This document shows, one piece after another, positions 15,201 through 27,200 of a DNA stretch of 64,000 bases (position 1 is the stretch's first letter; each line of letters starts with the position of its first letter). Origin of the DNA: Patiria miniata (taxonomy: Eukaryota; Echinodermata; Asteroidea; Valvatida; Asterinidae). The notes beneath the pieces are model-generated. The model saw nothing but the letters and a program-made list of their open reading frames with translations. It made no database searches and was not told the DNA's origin. A program made the position numbers and the translations under genes. Where the stretch lies: NCBI RefSeq assembly GCF_015706575.1, contig NW_024037058.1, forward strand, positions 15,707,547-15,771,546. Direction: 5' to 3'.

Positions 15201-18200
15201 TTCCCTTTCTACCATGTTGTTTCTAAGATGAAATGCATTTGTACATTCCAATATTAATCTATCCATGCTGCAGAAGTAACAACTTTCAAGGTGACAATGA
15301 AGCTACTCAACCCTACCTACACGGAGGACTTGGCAGTTACAGACAGCGAAGACTTTAGGAACCTCCAATCGGAACTGGAACGAAGTGTACGTTCACTCAT
15401 TTTGTGGGCTGTATATTTTTCTAACGAATCACTTCGGCATTTTATAAATAAAAGAGGCATGAGAGAATAAGTTCTACAAACATGTGATGTGTTTTGTCCC
15501 AAAACAAACTCGTAAAGGCAGCTTGTCAAATACGTTTTAAATTACCCATATAATATTTTGAATACGCATTTCTTGAACTGATGAACACTTCTACAGATAA
15601 AAAAAAAAAAAACACTTTTAGAGGCAAAATCACGATCAGAGAGTGAAACGGTTACTCTGTATTTAAGATACAGGATATCAAACACATCAGCAAAAACGAC
15701 AGAATTTAATTGGCCAGATCTTCGTGTTTATACTTCTTGTGGGCACGGTATCTAGATAAGGTGCAAATTGTGCTTACTAGTCATCCAGCAGGGCCTGTGG
15801 AGTTCTGCCCATGCTGCATGTTTGCAGTTTCCCTAACACCACGTGTCTTATTGTATTTTGACAGCCAATAGTCTACACAGAAAAGTACTCGATATTACCG
15901 AATATCGCTTTATTTTTGTGACGGTATACGGGGATGGACTCTCAAATTCCAAAACCGCACAAGCCTAGCTTGTGCAGATTTGCGTCTTACAGTTTAGTTT
16001 GTTGGACATACATGTGTATGTTTTTATGGAGAAGGGATGAGCAAGGAAAGTGAGAAGTAGCTTTCTTGTAATCTGTGGGCAGAACTTGAAAATGGTGGTT
16101 GTGTTTAAAATTCTGTAACTTCAAAAGTACATGAGTGCTTTAAATGATTCTTGTACTAAAAGAAAGCATAATAATTGGGCTTTCATATCCTAGATTTTGA
16201 AAGTGCTATACGCAGATAATCAGAAAATATTTTGCCCTGCCATTAGGGTGTCCTTTTTTTGTGTGACTTGCCCTGTATTTTCAGGTTTTTTTTAGTTCTC
16301 GGGAATAGCTGTTTACTAATAGTTTGTTTGTATTTCTGAACAATGCATTTTGGTGCCCCCAGTCTTTTCTTTCACCATCTTTACCCTCAATTTTTCCTTC
16401 GACACAGTTTTGGTATCCTGTTACCGGAAACCTGCAAGAAGAAATGGGCAGGGAATACGGCATCGAGTTTGAAATTCTTGCGTTCAGGAGGGGCAGTATC
16501 GTCGCCGAAGTTGTGGTTTTCTTTCGCCGATTTAGATTCAGAGGGGAATGCGAAGGGCCGTGCACTTTGACCGAGCCCACTGGAGATTTAGCACTCCAGG
16601 AGCGGTTGACAGCAGCGATCCAGGAAAGACCAGAAACATCTGAGCTCATGGTGGAATCTGAGAGCATCAATGTTGTCAATTTAGGTGGGTATAAACGTCA
16701 ACAAAATTGTGAGTTTGTACGTTTGCTGTATACCTATCAAATGTAGAACCTTCACACGGAAATAGTTCGGCAGGCTGCATTCTTAAAACACTAATATTAA
16801 CGACGTCTCCATCAGAGTAAATAAAGTGTATTATTTATACATCTAGTTCTATTGTTTTTGCAGTGTCTTGCCTGCAAGAGGTATACCTTGAAGGAAATCT
16901 GACGTTCCCACAAACCAGACTTGGACAGACGGCGCAATCGCTGAACCTCTGCCCCCATTTCACAACCCGAGGTAGATACTTAAACCTCCTTGATTGTCAC
17001 TTGTCAGTGAAATTTACTTGAATCTTGCTTGATGGGTATTAAATCTACAATCATGTGTGAAAGACCAACTTCAAAAAAATATATGTGAACAGTAAGAATA
17101 AGTAAGCTAGCTGTTGTATTCAAATTAGTTTTATCGAAATAAAAAAAATTGATAATGTAATATTCCCAAACTGCTAATTGAAATAAGTATATGAGACGTA
17201 GCTTTGATATTGAATAAGAAAACTGTATGCACTTAAAGCGTTGGAAGGACTGTGGGAATCTTGGTTTCGATGACTCATGGCCTGTGGAACAAACACTGTA
17301 CTCAGAGGAGGAATTTTCTTGTGTACAAAGCACTGTAATTGTTTTTATGTTCTGATTCCTCCTAGCGGGAATGCCCCGTGCCACTAGAGACTGCGTCGGT
17401 GACTTCACATCTCAACCGCAGTGGAAGGAGCCGGTCATTCTCAAATGCTTCGAGGGAGACGTCACTGAAAACCTTGATGAGCTTGCAAATGTAAGCAGTC
17501 CTCATATTTTGAAATCTCCCGTAACTCTTTCGCTACTGAATTTAATTTCCCGATTTTTTCACGTTTGTACATAATAAATCGCTGGAAATTCCGCGGTGTG
17601 TCGATGTGGATGCCGCCATCTTTAAATGTCTCTGTAAACAAACTGCTCACAATAACCTGCAGCGCACCCCGGCGAGACGGAGAGCCGTTGGCAGCGGCTC
17701 AAACTAGGGTCAGAGGTTATACAATATAAATTATGTAAATAAGGCATACGTCATGGGGATACCCCTGTTTATTCACAGCGACATCACCGAGCCGCTGCCA
17801 GCGGCTTGCCGTATGCAGAGATGCCACTTTTCCGGTTTTTACCGGAATTCCGGTTTTTAAAAAAATCTAACAAAATTCCAGTTTTTCCGGCCGTCAAATT
17901 AACCAGAAAAAGAGAAGAAAAACTGTGGAAATGCGTTGATTTTTATCTCGATTTAGTACATTTAGGCGCACGCATGGCACAACGTTGTTCGTTGAAGTAG
18001 TCTAAAAAACAGTCTTTGTGTATGTTGTTGCCGAGCCTGCATGCGATACAAGCGGCCAACGTACTTGCACGCAGTATACAACAGCGCCTCGCGCGTGCTT
18101 CACTGCGTGCGGGCGTGTTGCGTGCGGGCGTGTTGCGTGCTAAGCACACATAGCATTCAGCCTGGAAATCAAGTCTATCATTTCAGCTATCGGTGGTTTC

Positions 18201-21200
18201 CAATCGCAGTGATATATGTGAATACAAAAATGCGGGTACCAACCATGTTTCCATTGAGCGCATGGCGTAGTGCAAGGATCATGTACACCGACAGCAGTGT
18301 TGTGGAATCATGCACGTTTCGTGTCAAATATTACGTTGGAAATTCGGGTAGGCAGAATAAATGTTAAGAATATGGAAAAAGTCAAAGTGATTGAACGAAC
18401 CGACAGCTTTAAAGGCCATAGAAGCAAAATTAAAAAATAAACAGAACTTGGCTTGGCTACAAGATAAAGATGACAACAGGGACTTTGTGTCGGACACGGA
18501 GTGGCTTTTTCGCACACAAAAAAGTTTCGTTTTTTCAAGCAGCCGTTCCGTTTTTTTTCAAGCAGACCCAGTTCCGTTTTTTTTTCAAGCAGACCCTGTG
18601 GCATCTCTGCGTACGACAGGTACAATTTTTGTGTGCTGCTGTCAGCGGCTCGCTATAGCGAAAGAGTTAAGGGCTGATTCTTAGTGCGCGCGGTTCAGTG
18701 GCACAGATTAGACTGCAAGGTAGGGCAATTAACACTTTTTATCTGTTTTGGATATTTTTCAAACTCTGAAAATACAATTTTACGTGACAGGAAAAACCTG
18801 ATATTGATTCATTTTATGTTGCGTTTGTGCCTGTCATGCATAAAGGGAAAGGTCTGAATTAATGTCGTACCACAAAAAATTCAACATTTGTACAGTAAAT
18901 TTTTCCATTCGGCAGATTTTTATTATTCGATGTCCCATTAGATTTAATTCTGGGAATGGAACTGAAGATAGCAACTTTAATAGAGAGCAACTTTAATAGC
19001 TCTTTGCTTACTTGACTAGACCTTGGATAGAAAAATCCCTAAAATTCATCAATTTGCCTATTGAATCCCACAGATGCCAGTGACTTCTGAGAATGCTGAG
19101 GAAGTAGCCCAAGAGACAGCATCCCTGACATCCAACGCCAGCGCCATCAGTCCCATGGCATTAACGTCTGTCGCTGGAATTCTGAAGAATCTAGTGGATG
19201 CCAACAACACTTCCCCAGAGGTAAGACTGATTCCATTTACACAACTAAATTATACCAGTATATGAATGTTCATTCATTTAATTTTCCTTATTGTCCAGAG
19301 AAGCATTTAGGGTCAACGTTGCAATCACAATGGCAGTGACAATTTTGCAGAAATTACTTGGCGACAGGATTATTGTTTTGCCAAAAATTTAGATTTTTGA
19401 AAAAGGCAAAATATAGCAGCCAACTTTTGGTAAACAGCCAAACGCCACAATACTGATTCGCAAGAGTCATTTCAGCAGTATTTGTACGATATTTCTTACC
19501 GCAACCTCATATTTTTTAACACTCGGGGGTGTGTCCACAGAGTGTAAATTGTACCACAACAGGCTGTGCACAGCGGCCTTGTTCAAGTTCAACACCCAGT
19601 CCGCCTCCACAGACTTTTCGGAATTGGTGTGTACGAGTAAGGGAATAAATGTGTGTTTGGGAGGTATTATAACACTCCGAGGCCCTCGGGTAATTATCAC
19701 CCATCCAGACTCCCACCGGTCTTAAACAGAGTGTTTAATACCGACCGAACACATCTTTATTCCCATTCATAAATACCTTTTTGGTCAAAAAAACCCAAAT
19801 TTTTTTCAGTCCAAAAATCAAAACAAGTCAAAAACTAGACATTGCCAACCATTTTGTTCAACAATTTTACTTCATGTTTTACGAAACACCCCTGGAATGC
19901 CCTCCACAACTCATTACCTTATAAGGACATTGGCGTGCGCATCGCGTGTACTGCGCGATGTCACGCAAAACACAGATTCCGCCCCCCCTAACATCTCGGC
20001 CATCGAGTGACGAAAAATTTTGAAACTCGGTACATGCATAGAGCAACTCATCATGAACATACCCAAGAAACTTCATGACTATAGGTCAAAGGATTTTGGA
20101 TTTATGGCTAATTAATTAAATAAGGAATGGTAATTCTGCTGTGTGTACACAACGTATATGGTTTATATGGTCAGTTTTCGTGTTGGAAAATTTGTCGCTG
20201 CGCGGTAACCCGTGGTCCGATTTTTATGTTTTTGGTATTAAAAGATGCGCAAGGCTTGAGGCTAAAAAGTCATAACAGCTCGGGTTGCTGAAATTTTTTT
20301 TTTTAAGGCTATCGCGCCCTTTTAGGGTTAAACTTAAACAATAAAGCTCTGTTTTGTATTTGTGAAACCAATTGTTTCTCCATAAAAAAAAAAAAATTAT
20401 TTCATTATTTTTAATTTCTTTAGAATATGTGTAGAAGACCTATCAAAGATTATCAAAGATTACAAATAACAATAAATCTGAAAATTGGGGGGATTGGAAA
20501 GAAGGAAAGAAAACCACACCCATTTGTTATGTTTTGGCATTTTTCTCCACTATGCCCAGTTCTATCTCATTTTGGCAAAACACCTCGCACATTTGGAATG
20601 GTTGGTGTGGCCTTACACCAAGATGGGATATTCCTCTGACATTTCCAAAGCAGAAAATCTGCTCTGTTTATTTCAAATATTTATAACGATATTTGCATCA
20701 CCCTGGCGCAAGCTTCCGAACTAATGGTGCAGCTGAACACTCTTGAAAGAAATGTTGGTCGAGCGGCGAAACACGTCCACTTGTAGGAAGAAAGTTTGGG
20801 GTTCAGGTCCCACCTGGGTAAACTTGTGATGGTTTTTCCTTCTCATACCAAAAAAAGCTGCATTTTTACTGAAATTTTCAAAAGCTGAAATTTTTAATTT
20901 CATTCATGGCAATACTAAGCTCTCATTTCAAGGGAAAGGTACTTGTAGGTGGTGGTTGTAGTAGAGCAGCTAGGGTTTTTTATTATTGAGGGTGTGATGA
21001 GAGAAACATTTTGAAATTCTATTAGCTCAAAAGTATCATGACAACAAATCTCAGCGTTGATCTGACCTTCACAATAATACAAAAAAATAGTTAGTGGCCT
21101 GACGTTTCGACCCTAGCAGAGTCTTTCTCGAAGGCTGAATGACAAGACTATAAACATAAACAGGTACATGTATACATGTACCTGTTTATGTTTATAGTCT

Positions 21201-24200
21201 TGTCATTTAGCCTTCGAGAAAGACTCTGCTAGGGTCGAAACGTCAGGCCACTAACTATTTTTTTGCATTTATACCATAGGTCCTTTTGGTTTGGTAAGCA
21301 GTTTGCAACAGCTAATTCTATTTTTCCTTCACAATAATAGTATAATAATGGTGCTATGAATTCAGCTGCATCCTCATTTTTTGTGGAGGCTGCTTGCAGG
21401 AAAGCTGCTCAACTACTGCTACAGCCAGTCTCCTGCTTTGAACTAATAATCAAACTTCTGGGTGTCTTTGTCTGGTAGGTTGCCGTGCAAATCGTCGAGA
21501 TAGTCAACAACGTCCTCCAAATTGACGACGAAGCCATCTTGGATGAGGCAAGCCGTGACAACTCTCCGTCTCTCATCGTGCTGTCCCTGGAGTCGTTCGT
21601 CACAGCGTTGCATAACAGCGGGGCCGGTAACTTCACCGAGGTACAGAGCAGCGTTGCCGTCCAGGCCCTCTCCCTTCCCCGTCGAGCCCTGTCCAATGGC
21701 CTGGGCTTTGCGTCTTCCCTCGGGGACCCGGGAACCAACGATCTAACTGACAATCAGACCTATGTGTTCACCAAAGAAGATCCACCAATGGAAACAGAAG
21801 CCTCGATTTTCCTTCCTGCTGAAATTCTCGACAAAATTCCTAAAACAGGTAAAAAACAAAAAACAAAATCATCATTGTTTTGATAAAGTTATCAATCTAC
21901 CCATGCAGCAAAAACTGAGTTGCCCGCATATCTTCCACTTTGTGTAATTATTCAAATCAATATAAGTGGTGCTATAGAGTACTGAAGTGAATACATCACA
22001 CCTATAAAAATGTGTGTAAAAGACAGCGCGTGATTCAGCCCGTGAACCAACACTCGCGCGTACTCCATTCGATTGCACTGCACTTTATGGTTCTAAATGA
22101 CATCACACTTTGGTACTCTATGTACTTTTGTCAGATTCTGCATTTCATCCAAACAGTGACAAAATAGGAAACACACTATTTGGACACGTGAAGTGAATAC
22201 AGAAGACAAAAAGAGAAGTGATTATTATTTTTATATTTTTACCTTTGCAAATAATCGGGGCCTGATGAACACCAATAGGTGAAGATTAAATTGTTAATCA
22301 AAATCATGTCAGACCACACAATATACAAATATTGACTGCTTTGAGTGGTGTAGTAAAACTAGCCTCCCGAGGTGATCCATGGACATTCTATTTTCCTGAG
22401 GCAAAGCCGAGGTAAAATAGAATGCTCCATGGATCACCGAGGGAGGCTAGTTTTACTTCACCACGAGATAAAGCATTCAATATTTGTTTTATAACACTTC
22501 ACCCACAGATTCTGCTTGGTTTTAAAATTTTAAATTATTTAAATTTGAACACAGTTGAAATAAACTTAAATTTTAATGCAAAATTGGTGGAAAATGTATT
22601 TCTCTCTTCCAAACTACCCCTTCACGAAATGTTTGAACCCAACTCTGCGGCGCGCTCTCTTTGGAACAAAAACGTGCTACGCGCAACGTGCACACCAACA
22701 TGCTTTTGCACACAAATACCGCGCCGTGGATATAGTACTTGGTTGCTAATGGTATAGTATACAAATATTGAATGCTTCGAGTGGCGTAGTAAAACTAGCC
22801 TCCCAAGGTGATCCATGGACATTCTATTTTCCCGAGGCGAAGCCGAGGGAAAATAGAATGGTCCATGGATCACCGAGGGAGGCTAGTTTTACTTCACCAC
22901 GAGATAAAGCATTCAATATTTGTTTTATAACACTTCACCTACAGATTCTGCTTGGTTTTAATATTTTATTAAATCTGAACACAGTTGAAATAAACTTCAA
23001 TTTCAATACAAAATTGATGGAAAATGTATTTCTCTCTTCGAAACTACCCCTTCACGATATGTTTGAACCCAAGTCTGCGGCGCGCTCTCTTTGGAACAAT
23101 AAGCGCTACGCGCAAGGCGCACACCAGCATCCATTTGCACACAAATACCGCGCCGTGGAAATAGTACTTTGGTTGCTAATGGTATAGTACTTAAGTTGCT
23201 ACAAGTATAGTACTTTTGGCCGTGCACAGAAAGATAGCAAAAATAGAAGGTATCATGTGATTTGCTCTCGGCCAATCGTGACACAGAATCTGTGAGTGAG
23301 GTGTTATAATATCAAATGCACCAACCGTGCTATGCTTCCACTGTATGTGCAGCTCCTGGATACCTACAGTCAACTAAGCCATTCCAATAGTCAAGTGACT
23401 GTTCTTAATGGTTAACCGCTCCCTGTTCACATAAAGCAGGATTGAGTGGCTGTGACTGTTTATGGAACTTGATACGGCTATGCTTTGACTGTAGGACACT
23501 GATAAGCCTGCTGAACCTGCCAGTTACTTGCTTTTGTCCATGGATTTAATTTGACTATACAGTAGGGTGAACCCCACAAAAATGCAACCCTTAAACATTT
23601 GCCTTTAAAAAAAAAAAGGGATTGGTGGATTTTTATGTTTTGGTATTAGATTATAGCTGAGAGATTTTTCTTTCAAATACTGAAAAAAATCATGAAAATA
23701 GCACTTTGGGTTGCTGAAAAAAAATGCGACTTATGTAAAAGTAGTCATGTTTCACGTGCTTTACAAGAAATGTGATCTGACTGTTGGCAACTGCACTGTG
23801 TATAAAGGCATAGCAGGGGAATAGGAATGTTGTTGTTTGACTGTTTGTGACTGTTCAGACAGCAGAAGTGTTAATGGATAAGTGAACTCAAACGCTGCGA
23901 TACACAATGAGCCCTGTTTAGCCTTGCCTCAAAAGATGGAAGGTGGAAGTTAATTCAAGTACCAACCCTTGAACAGCAGACACTTATCAAATCTGAATTA
24001 AATTAAGTAAGACTACCACTGACTTTTCTAGTCTGAATTAAATTAAGTAAGATTACCACTGCATCAATTCTCAGTTGTTTTCTTTATTTTTTTCTTTCTT
24101 GGCTGCCATAATTATAAAAGAGAAGACAGCAACATTTGAAGATCTCAAACATTTAATTATGTGTAAGGAAAGCCACTTGAGCTGTACAACTTTTTTTGGA

Positions 24201-27200
24201 ACTACTTGTGTTAATTTTACAACAAAACCTTTTCAATTTCCTTCAGTGAAACAGAATCCCAATGAATAAGTCTGTGAAGTAAACTTGGAAGTGGTCTCAA
24301 TTACAACTTTATTTTTTGTTTTTGTTTTGTTTCTGTCTACAAACCAGGCGATAGTGAACAAGTTCCGATAAGTTTCTTCCTGTATCAGAACAGCAGGCTG
24401 TTTCGTTCTCCCACGTTGAACGAAGTGACGAGGCCCGAGGACAGAGTGAGGCGGGCTGTAGGGAGCCGCGTCATTGCTGCAACTGTGGAGGGCGTAAAAA
24501 TTGACAACCTGCGAATGCCCGTTTCAAGTGTCTTCAGTCTGCTCAATGTAAGTTAACCTATTGAATGGAGCGAGCAAGTTGATTTACAAAATTTACAACG
24601 TTTGCAACGTCCTATTTTTTCATTTATGGTGTGTCATGACTAGGTCCATCCAGTCAAGAGCAATAAAGCACTATTTTGAAAGAAAGAAGGCGTTACAATT
24701 TTACAACATATTAAAAATATTTCGAATTGATGACTGTTATCAAATTACAAATGTTGACCTCACTTTCCGTGCAACCGAGCACGTAGATAACAATTGGGTA
24801 AATTCAAACACGGGTCTGTGATGACTAGACTTGTCAGTCTTTTGTACCAAAACGTTCACATGGACTGGCGAGACTTGCATGCTCTATACAGAATTAATTG
24901 CTTTGATAGGCCATATATTTGAGAGGCACTGCAGCAAAGCTGTTTTCAAGTTTGGATCTTACAAAGAAAATGAACAGATGCTTAAATACATGAGCCACGT
25001 TTTCTCTCCCAAAAATCAAAATCATCTTGAATTAATTTCTCTCTGAAATGACGATGTTTTATTGCTTTCAGGCGAGCGGTGAAAATGAGACGGTCGGCAG
25101 TGCGGAGTGCGTTTTCTGGGATTTCACTCTGAATAACGGGTACGGCGATTGGTCCACTGAGGGATGCAGGAACGAATCCCTGCCCAATGGCGTCATCCGG
25201 TGTCTGTGTGACCACCTAACCAGCTTTGCTGTTATTGTGGTAAGAATAGAAACAGGAGCGTTGCCAGAATAATTTGAATCAGGGAGGTTTAAGGTGACCA
25301 AAAAATTGAACAGAGAGCATTCTGGACACTAACATAGTCGACAAACTGCTTCCCTGGTTTATAAATATCGACTGCTGGATATTTCCAAATTGGATTGAGG
25401 CTGGATATCATCTGACACCTTTGGGGCGGGGGGCGCAAGTTTGTGCGGATCGACATCATTAACACTAGTTGGCGCTGTTCGTGGTGAGCTCTTGATTACT
25501 TGATTTAGCCGCACAAAGCATGATTGTTTTTTATTGGGGGGGGGGGCTACACTGCCTACACCTCTCTCCTTTCTCAAGTTCGTAAAAAGTTTGAACTTTG
25601 TGAAAAGAAATCTCAAGTTTGTAAAATATTGTCTTCTGAGTTGGAAACAAATATGGACATGCAGATATATTTATATAAAAACAACATTTTACAGTATTTA
25701 TGGATTAGAGTTCTGGTAAAAGCTTTGGAAGAATACCGGTAGTTGAAATATAAGTCAGAGGAACTCGGTGTTTCTCAACTTTCCAGAAGCACCATCACAA
25801 TGTTTGTGAAAGATGTCAAGGCACAAAATTATATTTTATTTTTTTCACAATATTTTTTGTTTTTGTTTAGCATCGTCAATTTTTTTAAAGAAATATATTT
25901 TTCTGTTTGTATCTCCGTAGTATTTGTCACAAAGATCAAACTGTAACCAATTCACATCTACAGTGATTGTGCACTATGTTAACAAAAATCAGACCCAATT
26001 TCTTGGCATTGTGAAACATGTTCTGAGTATGGAACCATTTGCAACTTCATGGAGACTTGTATGTAATGAATGCTTATGATTGCAGTGATAAGAGTAATTT
26101 CATGAGGTGACAGATGGAATGTTCATCTTGTGGAATCGAATATTTAATCTGTCACCGAAAGAAATTATTCTTTTTGCTGTGTGGCTGGGCTGTTGGTTTG
26201 GACAAATAATTGACCTATCTCTGTTTGCGAGTTAGCCTCGCCCCTTAGACAACCTTATGGAGTTTTAATTGTACACTAAGTTTTATTATTTTATAATATT
26301 GTCTCAGATTTTGCATGTTCCGCGTCCATTTGTATTTCATGTAATTGGACAATGTTTCACTATCTGTGATGACGCGATTCTAGCACGATTCTACCGTGAT
26401 AGGTCAATTTAGTGACAAGTGATCATGACCCACCAATCACACGAAGGGGATTTATTCAGGCATTGTTTTATACTGTGTGCAGGGGGGAAAAAAATTCAGA
26501 GGCAGAATTTATATGAAATAGTAAGGCAACAATGTTATGGCACTGCCCATAAGAACAGGATTTTCTGCTAACAGAGCCTCCGTCTATTTCATGGAGACCG
26601 TAACCAGTAAGCTCAGTAAAAGGCATGCTTAACCTCGGAGGAAAACATGTTCCATAAATCAGTGACGTAACAATATGAATCTCCATGTGCACGCAACCAT
26701 CAGCACATCCATGCCGTGAAAAAGTGCCTAAGGTTAGCGCAGTTTTTCTGCTATAGTAAGCACAACCTTTCTGCTAACTTTTAAGCAATGCCATGAAATG
26801 GGTGCCCCTGTTCAGTTTGATATTGGCCCAATTCAAGCTGACTTGGCTCAAGCTGAAATTGTGTTCTTTTTTTTCTCCTAGGACATTCATGGGCAACAGG
26901 ACAGCGTCTTTTTGGATGTCATAAGCAAGATTGGCTGTGCCGTATCTGTGGTGGCTCTGATAATCACTCTGGTCACATATCTGTACAGCAAGTAAGTGCT
27001 CACAATCACAGGATCACTCACATCCCTGGAGCCAATGATACCACTCTGTTAACAAATAGGGCTTCATCACCTCATCTGTTTCAGTTAGCCAAATCGTGAC
27101 TCCACAAACTTGAGCTTCCTATTGGTGCATGTCAGATATATTTGAAAAATGAAGTTGATTCCCATTGAAAAACCGGAATATCCAAATCTTCCAATCTGCG

